DNA from: Petrolisthes cinctipes
Lineage: Eukaryota > Arthropoda > Malacostraca > Decapoda > Porcellanidae
Length of the DNA: 64,000 nt
Direction: 5' to 3'
Assembly (NCBI GenBank): GCA_033782935.1
Contig: JAWQEG010000522.1
Location: 992,001 to 1,056,000 of the forward strand
This document shows positions 47,284-59,000 of this stretch, one piece after another. Numbering within the stretch: the stretch's first letter is position 1; each line of letters starts with the position of its first letter. Under the pieces are notes generated by a model. The model did not search any database and had not been told where the DNA came from. It saw only the letters and a list, made by a program, of their open reading frames with translations. Both the position numbers and the translations under genes were made by a program.

Positions 47284-49420
47284 AAAATATCGAATTTTAG
47301 CATGTTTTGGGCCTAAATTTTGAAAATATTCTAGCACTAAGTAGGCATGTACAGATCACTTCTGGGACCCCAAAATATCGAATTTTCGAATGTTTTGATC
47401 CTGAATTTGAGATATAAACGGGTACAGAAGATGAATGCACATATCGACTTTTGGGCACCTAAAATATCGATTTTGAGCATGTTTTGGGCCTGTATCTTGA
47501 AAACATTCTAACTAGGAGTAGGGATGTACATATCGCTTCTAGGACCAAAAATACCGAATTTTCGGGTGTTTTGAGCCTGAAATTGAGATATAAACGAGTA
47601 CAGAAGATGCATGCACATATCGACTTTGGACACCTAAAATATCGATTTTCAGCATGTTTTGGGCCTGCATCTGAGTAGGCATGTACAGATCGCTTCTGGG
47701 ACCCCAAAATATCGAATTTTTGGGTGTTTTGGGCCTGATTTTAAGATATCAACTTTGGGCACCTAAAATATCGATTTTTAGCATGTTTTGGGCCTGTATT
47801 TTGAAAATACTCTAACACGGAGTAGGCATGTACAGTTCGCTTCTGGGACCCAAAAATATCGAATTTTCGGGTGTTTTGAGCCTGAATTTGAGATATAAAC
47901 GGGTACAGAAGAAGCATGCACATATAGACTTTTGACTCTTAAAATATCGATTTTTAGCATCTTTTGAGCCTATATTTTGAAAAAATTCTAGCACTGACTA
48001 GACATTTACAGATCGCTTCTGGGACCCAAAATTATCGAATTTTCGGGTGTTTTGAGTTTGAATTTGAGATATAAACGAGTGCAGAAGATGCATACAGATG
48101 TTGACTTTGGGCACCTAAGAGATCGATTTTCAGTATGTTTTGGGCCTGTATTTTGAAAATACTCTAACACGGAGTAGGCATGTACAATCGCTTCTGGGAC
48201 CCCAAAATAATGAATTTTCGGGTGTTTTTGGCCTGAATTTGAGATATCGACTTTGGGCACCTAAAATATCGATTTTTAGCATGTTTTTGGCCTATATTTT
48301 GAAAATATTCTAGCACTAAGTAGGCATGTACAATTCACTTCTGGGACCCCAAAATATCGAATTTTAGGGTGTTTTGTGCCTGAATTTGAGATATAAACGG
48401 GATAAGATGATGCATGCACATATCGACTTTGGACACTTAAAATATCGATTTTTAGCATGTTTTGAGCCTATATTTTGAAAACATTCTAACACTGAGTAGG
48501 CATGTACAGATCGCTTCTGGGACCCAAAAATATCGAATTTCCGGGTGTTTTGAGGTTGAATTTAGGATATAAACGGGTACAGAAGATACATGCACATATC
48601 GACTTTTGGGCACCTAAAAGATCGATTTTCAGTATGTTTTGGGCCTGTATTTTCAAAATATTCTAACACGGAGTAGGCATGTACAGTTCGCTTCTGGGAC
48701 CCCAAAAATTCGAATTTTCGGGTGTTTTGGGCCTGAATTTGAGATATCGACTTTGGGCACCTAAAATATCGAATTTTAGCATGTTTTGGGCATATATTTT
48801 GAAAATATTCTAGCACTAAGGAGGCATGTACAGATCACTTCTGGGACCCCAAAATATCGAATTTTCGAATGTTTTGAGCCTGAATTTGAGATATAAACGG
48901 GTACAGAAGATGCATGCACATATCGACTTTTCGGCACCTAAAATATCGATTTTGAGCATGTTTTGGGTCTGTATCTTGAAAACATTCTAACTAGGAGTAG
49001 GGATGTACAGATCGCTTCTACGACCCAAAAATACCGAATTTTCGGGTGTTTTGAGCCTGAATTTGAGATATAAACGGGTACAGAAGATGCATCCACATAT
49101 CGACTTTTGGGCACCTAAAAGATCGATTTTTAGCATGTTTTGGGCCTATATTTTGAAAATATTCTAGCACTAAGTTGGCATGTACAGATCACTTCTGGGA
49201 CCCCAAAATATCGAATTTTCGGGTGTTTTGAGTCTGAATTTGAGATATAAACGGGTACAAATGATGCATGCACATATCGACTTTGGACACTTAAAATATA
49301 GATTTTTAGAATGTTTTAAGCCTATATTTTGAAAACATTCTAGCACTGAGTAGGCATGTATAGATCGCTTCTGGGACCCAAAAATATCGAATTTTCGGGT
49401 GTTTTGAGCCTGAATTTGAG
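47284..49420 (+). repeat. Mixed monomers with CGAATGTTTTG markers
   Basis: Alpha monomers begin near 47,460 and 48,945. The half-A variant TTTTCGAATGTTTTG occurs near 47,382 and 48,861, as at 33,221 and 37,849. One 158-bp monomer lies near 47,665. A 2-bp loss gives GTACAATCGC near 48,183. No long exact HOR copy was followed here. Confidence 0.7.
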
Positions 49421-51405
49421 ATATAAACGGGTACAGAAGATGCAAGCACATATCGACTTTGGACACTTAAAATATCGATTTTTAGCATGTTATGAGCCTA
49501 TATTTTTAAAACATTCTAGCACTGACTAAACATGTACAGATCGCTTCTGGGACCCAAAATTATCGAATTTTCGGGTGTTTTGAGGATGAATTTGAGATAT
49601 AAACGAGTGCAGAAGATGCATACACATGTTGACATTGGGCACCTAAAATATCGATTTTCAGCATGTTTTGGGCCTGCATCTGAGTAGGCATGTACAGATC
49701 GCTTCTGGGACTCAAAAATATCGAATTTTTGGGTGTTTTGGGCCTGAATTTTTGATATCAAATTTGTGCACCTAAAATATCGATTTTTAGCATGTTTTGA
49801 GCCTATATTTTGAAAAAATTCTAGCACTGAGTAGGCATGTACAGATCGCTTCTGGGACCCAAAAATATCGAATTTTCGGGTGTTTTCAGGTTGTATTTGG
49901 GATATAAACGGGTACAGAAGATGCATGCACATATCGACTTTTGGGCACCTAAAAGATCGATTTTCAGTATTTTTTTGGCCTGTATATTGAAAATACTCTA
50001 ACACGGAGTAGGCATATACAGATCGCTTCTGGGACCCAAAAATATCGAATTTTCGGGTGTTTTGAGCCTGAATTTGAGATATAAACGGGTACAGAAGATG
50101 CATGCACATATCGACTTTTGGGCACCTAAAATATCGATTTTGAGCATGTTTTGGGTCTGTATCTTGAAAACATTCTAACTAGGAGTAGGGATGTACAGAT
50201 CACTTCTAGGACCCAAAAACACCGAATTTTCGGGTGTTTTGAGTTGGAATTTGAGATATAAACGGGTACAGAAGATGCATGCACATATTGACTTTGGGCA
50301 CCTAAAATATCGATTTTCAGCATGTTTTGGGCCTGTATTTTGAAAATACTCTAACTAGGAGTAGGCATGTACAGATCGCGTCTCGGACCCTAAATTATCG
50401 AATTTTCGGGTGTTTTGAGCCTGAATTTGAGATATAAACGGGTACAGAAGATGCATGCACATATCGACTTTTAGGCACCTAAAAGATCGATTTCCAGTAT
50501 GTTTTGGGCCTGTATTTTGAAAATACTCTAACACGGAGTAGGCATGTACAGTTCCCTTCTGGGACCCCAAAATATCGAATTTTCGGGTGTTTTGGGCCTG
50601 AATTTGAGATATCCACTTTGATCACCTAAAATATCGATTTTTAGCATGTTTTGGGCCTATAGTTTGAAAATATTCTAGCACTAATTAGGCATGTACAGAT
50701 CACTTTTGGGACCCCAAAATATCGAATTTTCGGGTGTTTTGAGCCTGAATTTGAGATATAAACGGGTACAGATGATGCATGCACATATCGACTTTGGACA
50801 CTTAAAATATCGATTTTTAGCATGTTTTGAGCCTATATTTTGAAACAATTCTAGCACTGAGTAGGCATGTACAGATCGCTTCTGGGACACAAAAATTTCG
50901 AATTTTTGGGTGTTTTGGGCCTGAATTTGAGATATCGACTTTGGGCACCTAAAATATCGATTTTAGCATGTTTTAGGCCTATATTTTGAAAATACCCTAA
51001 CACGGAGTAGGCATGTACAGATCACTTCTGGGACCCCAAAATATCGAATTTTCGGGTGTTTTGAGCCTGAATTTGAGATATAAACGGTACAGATTATGCA
51101 TGCACATATCGATTTTGGACACTTAAAATATCGATTTTTAGCATGTTTTGAGCCTATATTTTGAAAAAATTCTAGCTCTGAGTAGGCATGTACAGATCGC
51201 TTCTGGGACCCCAAAATATCGAATTTTTGGGTGTTTTGAGGTTGAATTTGGGATATAAACGGGTGCAGAAGATGCATTCACATATTGACTTTGGTCACTT
51301 AAAATGTCGATTTTCAGCTTGTTTTGGGCCTGTATTTTGAAAATACTCTAACACGGAGTAGGCAAGTACAGATCGCTTCTGGGACCCTAAAATATCGAAT
51401 TTTCG
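49421..51405 (+). repeat. Block matching 33.58-35.39 kb about 16 kb upstream
   Basis: It matches at offset 15,841 near 49,442 and at 16,016-16,018 from about 50,110. The 177-bp change of offset corresponds to one extra monomer in this copy (about 49,880-50,055). Shared private features include GATGCAAGCAC, AGCATGTTATGAGCC, GTTGACATTGGGC and the CGTCT(G/C)GGACCCTAAATTATCG site. It is less identical to its partner than the 4,628-bp-offset pair are to each other. Confidence 0.82.
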
Positions 51406-54400
51406 GGTGTTTTGAGCCTGAATTTGAGATATAAACGGGTACAGAAGATGCATCCACATATCGACTTTTGGGCCCCTAAAAGATCGATTTTTAGTATGTT
51501 TTGGGCCTGTATATTGAAAATACTCTAACACGGAGAAGACATGTACAGATCGCTTCTGGGACCCCAAAATATCGAATTTTTGGGTGTTTTGGGCCTGAAT
51601 TTGAGATATCGACTTTGGGCACCTAAAATATCGATTTTTAGCATGTTTTGGGCCTTTATTTTGAAAATATTCTAGAACTGAGTAGGCATGTACAGATCGC
51701 TTCTGGAACCTCCCCAAAACCGAATTTTCGGGTGTTTTGAGCCTGAATTTGAGATATAAACGGGTACAGATGATGCATGCACATATTGACTTTGGGCACC
51801 TAAAATATCGATTTTTAGCATGTTTTGGGCCTGTTTTTTGAAAATACTCTAACTAGGAATAGGCATGTACAAATCGCTTCTAGGACCCAAAAATATCGAA
51901 TTTTCGGGTGTTTTGAACCTGAATTTGAGATATAAACGGGTACAGAAGATGCATGCACATATCGACTTTGTACACTTAAAATATCGATTTTTAGCATTTT
52001 TTGAGCCTATATTTTGAAAACATTCTATCACTGACTAGACATGTACAGATCACTTCTGGGACCCCAAAATATCGAATTTTCGGGTGTTTTGAGCCTGAAT
52101 CCGAGATATAAACGGGTACAGATGATGCATGCACATATCGACTTTGGACACTTAAAATATCGATTTTTAGCATGTTTTAAGCCTATATTTTGAAAACATT
52201 CTAGCACTGAGTAGGCATGTACAGATCGCTCCTGGGACCCAAAAATATCGAATTTTCGGGTGTTTTGGGCCTGAATTTGAGATATCGACTTTGAGCACCT
52301 AAAATATCGATATGTAGCATGTTTTGGGCCTATATTTTGAAAATATTCTAGATCTAAGTAGGCATGTACAGATCAGTTCTGGGACCCCAAAATATCGAAT
52401 TTTCGGGTGTTTTGAGCCTGAATTTGAGATATAAACGGGTACAGATGATGCATGCACATATCGACTATGGACACTTAAAATATCGATTTTTAGCATGTTT
52501 TGAGCCAAAATATTAAAACAATTCCAGCACTGAGTAGGCATGTACAGATCGCTTCTGGGACCCAAAAATATCGAATTTTCGGGTGTTTTGAGGTTGAATT
52601 TCGGATATAAACGGGTGCAGAAGATGCATACACATATTGACTTTGGTCACCTAAAATATCGATTTTCAGCTTGTTTTGGGCCTGTATTTTGAAAATACTC
52701 TAACACGGAGTAGGCAAGTACAGATCGCTTCTGTGACCCCAAAATATCGAATTTTTGGGTGTTTTGGGCCTGAATTTGAGATATCTACTTTGGGCACCTA
52801 AAATATCGATTTTTTATCATGTTTTGGGCCTATATTTTGAAAATATTCTAGCACTGAGTAGGCATGTACAGATCGCTTCTGGGACCCCAAAATATCGAAT
52901 TTTCGGGTGTTTTGAGCCTGAATTTGAGATATAAACGGGAACAGAAGATGCATGCACATATTGACTTTGGGCACCTAAAATATCGATTTTTTAGCATGTT
53001 TTGGGCCTATATTTTGAAAATACTCTAACTAGGAGTAGGCATGTACAGATCGCTTCTGGGACCCAAAAATAACGAATTTTCGGGTGTTTTGAACCTAAAT
53101 TTGAGATATAAACGGGTACAGAAGATGCATGCACATATCGACTTTGGACACTTAAAATATCGATTTTTAGCATGTTTTGAGCCTATATTTTCAAAATATA
53201 CCTAGCACTAACAAGACATGTACAGATCGCTTCTGGGAAACAAAATTATCGAATTTTCGGGTGTTTTGAGGTTGAATTTGAGATATCGACTTTGGACACC
53301 TAAAATATCGATTTTTAGCATGTTTTGGGCCTATTTTTTGAAAATATTCTAGCACTAAGTAGGCATGTACAGTTTACTTCTAGGACCCCAAAATATCGAA
53401 TTTTCGGGTGTTTTGAGCCTGAATTTGAGATATAAACGGGTACAGATGATGCATGCACATATCGACTTTGGACACTTAAAATATCGAATTTTTGCATGTT
53501 TTGAGCCTATATTTTGAAACAATTCTAGCACTGAGTAGGCATGTACAGATCGCTTCTGGGACCCAAAACTATCGAATTTTCGGGTGTTTTGGGCCTGAAT
53601 TTGAGATATCGACTTTGGGCACCTAAAATATCGATTTTTAGCATGTTTTCGGCCTATATTTTGAAAATATTCTAGCACTAAATGTGCATGTACAGATCAC
53701 TTCTGGGACCCCAAAATATCGAATTTTCGGGTGTTTTGAGCCTGAATTCGATATATAAACGGGTACAGATGATGCATGCACATATCGACTTTGGACACTT
53801 AAAATATCGATTTTTAACATGTTTTGAGCCTATATTTTGAAAACATTCTAGCACTGAGTAGGCATGTACAGATCGCTTCTGGGACCCAAAAAAATCGAAT
53901 TTTCGTGTGTTTTGGGCCTGAATTTGAGATATCGACTTTGAGAACCTAAAATATCGATTTGTAGCATGTTGTGGGCCTATATTTTGAAATTATTCTAGAA
54001 CTAAGTAGGTATGTACAGATCACTTCTCGGACCCCAAAATATCGAATTTTCGGGTGTTTTGAGCCTGAATTTGATATATAAACGGGTACAGATGATGCAT
54101 GCACATATCGACTATGGACACTTAAAATATCGATTTTTAGCATGTTTTGAGCCTATATATTAAAACAATTCTAGCACTGATTAGGCATGTACAGATCGCT
54201 TCTGGGACCCAAAAATATCGAATTTTCGGGTGTTTTGAGGTTGAATTTCGGATATAAACGGGTGCAGAAGATGCATACACATATTGACTTTGGTCACCTA
54301 AAATATCGATTTTCAGCTTGTTTTGGGCCTGTATTTTGAAAATACTCTAACACGGAGTAGGCAAGTACAGATCGCTTCTGGGACCCCAAAATATCGAATT

Positions 54401-57312
54401 TTCGGGTGTTTTGAGCCTGAATTTGAGATATAAACGGGTACAGAAAATGCATCCACATATCGACTTTTGGGCACCTAAATGATCGATTTTCAGTATGTTT
54501 TGGGCCTGTATATTAAAAATACTCTAACATGGAGTAGGCATGTACAGATCGCTTCTGGGACCCCAAAATATCGAATTTTTGGGTGTTTTGGGCCTGAATT
54601 TGAGATATCGACTTTGGGCACCTAACATATCGATTTTTAGCATTTTTTGGGCTTTTATTTTGAAAATATTCTAGCACTAAGTAGGCATGTACAGATCGCT
54701 TCTGGGACCCCCCAAAAACCGTATTTTCGGGTGTTTTGAGCCTGAATTTGAGATATAAACGGGTACAGAAGATGCATGCATATATTGACTTTGGGCACCT
54801 AAAATATCGATTTTTAGCATGTTGTGAGCCTATATTTTGAAACAATTCTAGCACTGAGTAGGCATGTACAGATTGCTTCTGGAACCCCAAAATATCGAAT
54901 TTTCGGGTGTTTTGAGCCTGAATTTGAGATATAAACGGGTACAGATGATGCATGCACATATCGACTTTGGACACTTAAAATATCGATTTTGAGCATGTTT
55001 TGAGCCTATATATTAAAACAATTCTAGCACCGAGTAGGCATGTACAGATCGCTTCTGGGACCCAAAAATATCGAATTTTCGGGTGTTTTGAGGTTTAATT
55101 TCGGATATAAACGGGTGCAGAAGATGCATACACATATTGACTTTGGGCACCTAAAATATCGATTTTCAGCTTGTTTTGGGCCTCTATTCTGAAAATACTC
55201 TAATACGGAGTAGGCAAGTACAGATCGCTTTTGGGACCCAAAAATATCGAATTTTCGGGTGTTTTGAGCCTGAATTTGAGATATAAACCGGTACAGAAGA
55301 TGCTTCCACATGTCGACTTTGGGCACCTAAAAGATCGATTTTCAGTATGTTTTGGGCCTGTATTATGAAAATACTCTAACACGGAGTAGGCATGTACAGA
55401 TCACTTCTGGGACCCCAAAATATCGAATTTTTGGGTGTTTTGGGCCTGAATTTGAGATATCTACTTTTGGCACCTAAAATATCGATTTTTAGCATGTTTT
55501 GGGCCTATATTTTGAAAATATTCTAGCACTGAGTAGGCATGTACAGATCGCTTCTGGGACCCCAAAATATCGAATTTTCGGGTGTTTTGAGCATGAATTT
55601 GAGATATAAACGGGTAAATAAGATGAATGCACATATTGACTTTGGGCACATAAAATATCGATTTTCAGCATGTTTTGGGCCTATATTTTGAAAATACTCT
55701 AATTAGGAGTAGGCATGTACAGATCGCTTCTGGGACCCAAAAATATCGAATTTTCGGGTGTTTTGAGCCTGAATTTGAGATATAAACGGGTTCAGAAGAT
55801 TCATGCACATATCGACTTTGGACACTTAAAATATCGATTTTTAGCATGTTTTGAGCCTATATTTTGAAAACATTCTAGCACTAACTAGACATATACAGAT
55901 CGCTTCTGGGACCCAAAATTATCGAATTTTCAGGTGTTTTGAGGTTGAATTTGAGATATAAACGAGTGCAGAAGATGCATACACATGTTGACTTTGGGCA
56001 CCTAAAATATCGATTTTCAGCATGTTTTGGGCCTGCTTCTGAGTAGACGTGTACAGATCGCTTCTGGGACCCCAAAATATCGAATTTTCGGGTGTTTGGA
56101 GCCTGAATTTGAGATATAAACGGGTACAGAAGATGCATGCACATATCGACTTTTGGGCACTTAAAAGTTCGATTTTCAGTATGTTTTGGGCCTGTATTTT
56201 GAAAATACTCTAACACGGAGTAGGCATGTACAGTTCGCTTCTGGGACCCCAAAATATCGATTTTTCGGGTGTTTTGGGCCTGAATTTGAGATATCGACTT
56301 TGGGCACCTAAAATATCGATTTTTAGCATGTTTTGGGACTATATTTTGAAAATATTCTAGCACTAAGTAGGCATGTACAGATCGCTTCTGGGACCCAAAA
56401 ATATCGAATTTTCGGGTGTTTAGAGGTTAAACTAGGGATATAAACGGGTACAGAAGATGCATGCACATATCGACTTTTGGGCACCTAAAAGATCGATTTT
56501 CAGCATGCTTTGGGCCTGTATTTTGAAAATATTCTAACACGGAGTAGGCATGTACAGTTCGCTTCTGGGACCTCAAAATATCGAATTTTCGGGTGTTTTG
56601 GGCCTGTATTTGAGATATCGACTTTGGGCACCTAAAATATCGATTTTTAGCATGTTTTGGCCCTATATTTTGAAAATATTCTAACACTAAGTAGGCATTT
56701 ACAGATCACTTCTGGGACCCCAAAATATTTAATTTTCGGGTGTTTTGATCCTGAATTTGAGATATAAACGGGTACAGATGATGCATACACATATCGATTT
56801 TGGACACTTAAAATATCGATTTTCAGCATCATATTTTGAGCCTATATTTTGAAAACATTCTAGCACTGAGTAGGCATGTACAGATCGCTTCTGGGACCCA
56901 AAAATATCGAATTTTTGGGTGATTTGAGGTTGAATTTGGGATATAAACGGGTGCAGAAGATGCATACACATATTGACATTTGGGCACCTAAAATATCGAT
57001 TTCAGTATGTATTGGGCCGGTATATTGAAAATACTCTAACACGGAGTAGACATGTACAGATCGATTCTGGGACCCCAAAATATCGAATTTTTGGGTGTAT
57101 TGGGCCTGAATTTGAGATATCGACTTTGGGCACCTAAAATATCGATTTTTAGCATGTTTTGGGCCTATATTTTGAAAATATTCTAGCACTGAGTAGGCAT
57201 GTACAGATCGCTTCTGGGACCCAAAAATATCGAATTTTCGGGTGTTTTGAGCCTGAATTTGAGATATAAACGGGTACAGAAGATGCATGCACATATTGAC
57301 TTTTGGGCACCT
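51406..57312 (+). repeat. Mosaic of 10-mer pieces
   Basis: Theta-iota-kappa runs recur (from about 51,310, 52,660, 54,320 and 55,160), each followed by beta or other classes. A block at about 52,050-52,730 recurs at 53,700-54,380 (offset 1,647-1,648), sharing CGACTATGGACACTT and TTTCGGATATAAACGGG. A GTTGTGAGCC monomer typical of the 41-45 kb array appears alone near 54,815. Small indels occur near 51,711, 54,707 and 56,824. The stretch beta-gamma-delta-epsilon-zeta at about 55,660-56,390 follows canonical order. Confidence 0.72.
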
Positions 57313-57488
57313 AAAATATCGATTTTGAGCATGTTTTGGGTCTGTATCTTGAAAACATTCTAACTAGGAATAGTGATGTACAGATCGCTTCTAGGACCCA
57401 AAAATATCGAATTTTCGGGTGTTTTGAGCCTGAATTTGAGATATAAACGGGTACAGAAGATGCATGCACATATTGACTTTGGGCACCT
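57313..57488 (+). repeat. Canonical HOR monomer 1 (alpha), 176 bp
   Basis: Half B reads GATTTTGAGCATG, GGGTCTGTATCTTG, AAACATTCTAACTAGG and GGGATG-type end (here GTGATG). Half A commonly has TACCGAATTTT, although this copy has TATCGAA, and ends CATATTGACTTTGGGC. The class is easy to spot and serves as a phase marker through the window. Confidence 0.9.
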
Positions 57489-57664
57489 AAAATATCGATT
57501 TTCAGCATGTTTTGGGCCTGTATTTTGAAAATACTCTAACTAGGATTAGGCATGTACAGATCGCTTCTGGGACCCCAAAATATCGAATTTTCGGGTGTTT
57601 TGAGCCTGAATTTGAGATATAAACGGGTACAGAAGATACATGCACATATCGACTTTGGACACTT
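57489..57664 (+). repeat. Canonical HOR monomer 2 (beta), 176 bp
   Basis: Half B reads CAGCATGTTTTGGGCCTG, the intact dyad, then CTAACTAGGATTAGGC. Half A ends CACATATCGACTTTGGACACTT. Confidence 0.88.
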
Positions 57665-57840
57665 AAAATATCGATTTTTAGCATGTTTTGAGCCTATATA
57701 TTGAACACATTCTAGCACTGACTAGACATGTAAAGATCGATTCTGGGACCTAAAATTATCGAAAATTCGGGTGTTTTGAGGTTGAATTTGAGATATAAAC
57801 GAGTGTAGAAGATCCATACACATGTTGACTTTGGGCACCT
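57665..57840 (+). repeat. Canonical HOR monomer 3 (gamma), 176 bp
   Basis: Half B reads TAGCATGTTTTGAGCC and CTAGCACTGACTAGACATG. Half A has AAAATTATCG, GAGGTTG, CGAGTGTAG (usually CGAGTGCAG) and CATGTTGACTTTGGGC. Confidence 0.88.
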
Positions 57841-57999
57841 AAAATATCGATTTTCAGCATGTTTTGGGCCTGCATCTGAGTAGGCATGTACAGATCGCTT
57901 TTGGGACCCCAAAATATCGAATTTTCGGGTGTTTGGAGCCTGAATTGGAGATATAAACGGGTACAGAAGATGCATGCACATATCGACTTTTGGGCACCT
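57841..57999 (+). repeat. Canonical HOR monomer 4 (delta), 159 bp
   Basis: Half B lacks 18 bp: GGGCCTGCATCTGAGTAGG replaces the dyad and following CTAA segment. Half A has GTGTTTGGAGCCTG and CGACTTTTGGGC. More than 20 such shortened half Bs occur across the window, nearly always after a gamma half A. Confidence 0.88.
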
Positions 58000-58146
58000 A
58001 AAAGATCGATTTTCAGCATGCTTTGGGCCTGTATTTTGAAAATACTCTAAAACGGAGTAGGCATGTACAGTTCGCTTCTGGGACCCCAAAATATCGAATT
58101 TTCGGGTGTTTTGGGCCTGTATTTGAGATATCGACTTTGGGCACAT
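58000..58146 (+). repeat. Canonical HOR monomer 5 (epsilon), 147 bp
   Basis: Half B starts AAAAGATCGATTTTCAG and ends GTACAGTTCGC. Half A lacks 29 bp: GGGCCTG...TGAGATATCGACTTTGGGC, joining two ATAT sites. Confidence 0.9.
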
Positions 58147-58322
58147 AAAATATCGATTTTTAGCATGTTTTGGCCCTATATTTTGAAAATATTCTAGAAC
58201 TAAGTAGGCATTTACAGATCACTTCTGGGACCCCAAAATATCGAATTTTCGGGTGTTTTGATCCTGAATTTGAGATATAAACGGGTACAGATGATGCTTA
58301 CACATATCGATTTTGGACACTT
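58147..58322 (+). repeat. Canonical HOR monomer 6 (zeta), 176 bp
   Basis: Half B has CTATATTTTGAAAATATTC, CTAAGTAGGC and ACAGATCAC, the last a CpG-to-CpA change of GATCGC. Half A has GTACAGATGATGC and GGACACTT. Confidence 0.88.
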
Positions 58323-58499
58323 AAAATATCGATTTTTTAGCATGTTTTAAGCCTATATTTTGAAAATATTCTAGCCCTGAGTAGGCATATACAGATCGCT
58401 TCTGGGACCCAAAAATATCGAATTTTCGGGAGTTTCGAGGTTGAATTTGGGATATAAACGGGTGCAGAAGATGCATACACATATTGACTTTGGTCACCT
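58323..58499 (+). repeat. Canonical HOR monomer 7 (eta), 177 bp
   Basis: Half B usually has GAAAAAATTC or GAAAACATTC and CTGAGTAGGC. Half A has GAGGTTGAATTTGGGATATAAACGGGTGCAG and ATTGACTTTGGTC as separate landmarks. This copy carries one extra T in the GATTTTTTAG tract. Confidence 0.85.
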
Positions 58500-58676
58500 A
58501 AAATATCGATTTTCAGCTTGTTTTGGGCCTGTATTTTTAAAATACTCTAAAACGGAGTAGGCAAGTACAGATCGCCTCTGGGACCACAAAATATCGAATT
58601 ATCAGGTGTTTTGAGCTTGAATTTGAGATATAAACGGGTACAGAAGATGCATCCACATATCGACTTTTGGGCACCT
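58500..58676 (+). repeat. Canonical HOR monomer 8 (theta), 177 bp
   Basis: Half B has CAGCTTGTTTTGGGCC and GGCAAGTACAG in place of GGCATGTACAG. Half A has GATGCATCCAC and CGACTTTTGGGC. Confidence 0.88.
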
Positions 58677-58823
58677 AAAAGATCGATTTTCATTATGTTT
58701 TGGGCCTGTATATTGAAAATACTCTAACACGGAGTAGATATGTACAGATCGCTTCTCTGACCCCAAAATATCGAATTTTTGGGTGTTTTGGGCCTGAATT
58801 TGAGATATCGACTTTGGGAACGT
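58677..58823 (+). repeat. Canonical HOR monomer 9 (iota), 147 bp
   Basis: Half B has AAAAGATCGATTTTCA and GTATATTGAAAATAC, the dyad broken by T to A. Half A has TTTTTGGGTGTTTTGGG and the 29-bp deletion. Confidence 0.9.
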
Positions 58824-59000
58824 AAAATATCGATTTTTAGTATGTTTTGGGCCTTTATTTTGAAAATATTCTAGTACTGAGTAGGCATGTACAGATCGCT
58901 TCTGGGACCCCAAAATATCGAGTTTTCGGGTGTTTTAAGCCTGAATTTGAGATATAAACGGGTACAGAAGATGCATGCACATATCGACTTTTGGGCAACT
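58824..59000 (+). repeat. Canonical HOR monomer 10 (kappa), 177 bp
   Basis: Half B usually has CTATATTTTGAAAATATTC with CTGAGTAGGC. Half A has GCCTG and CGACTTTTGGGC, leading to the next alpha monomer at 59,001. Monomers 1 to 10 sum to 1,688 bp. Confidence 0.88.

Noticed and set aside
49516..50109. Minus-strand frame of 197 codons
   Set aside because: It is composed only of satellite monomers, and the matching 33.7 kb block breaks the frame at other points. Length follows from few stop codons on this strand of the repeat.
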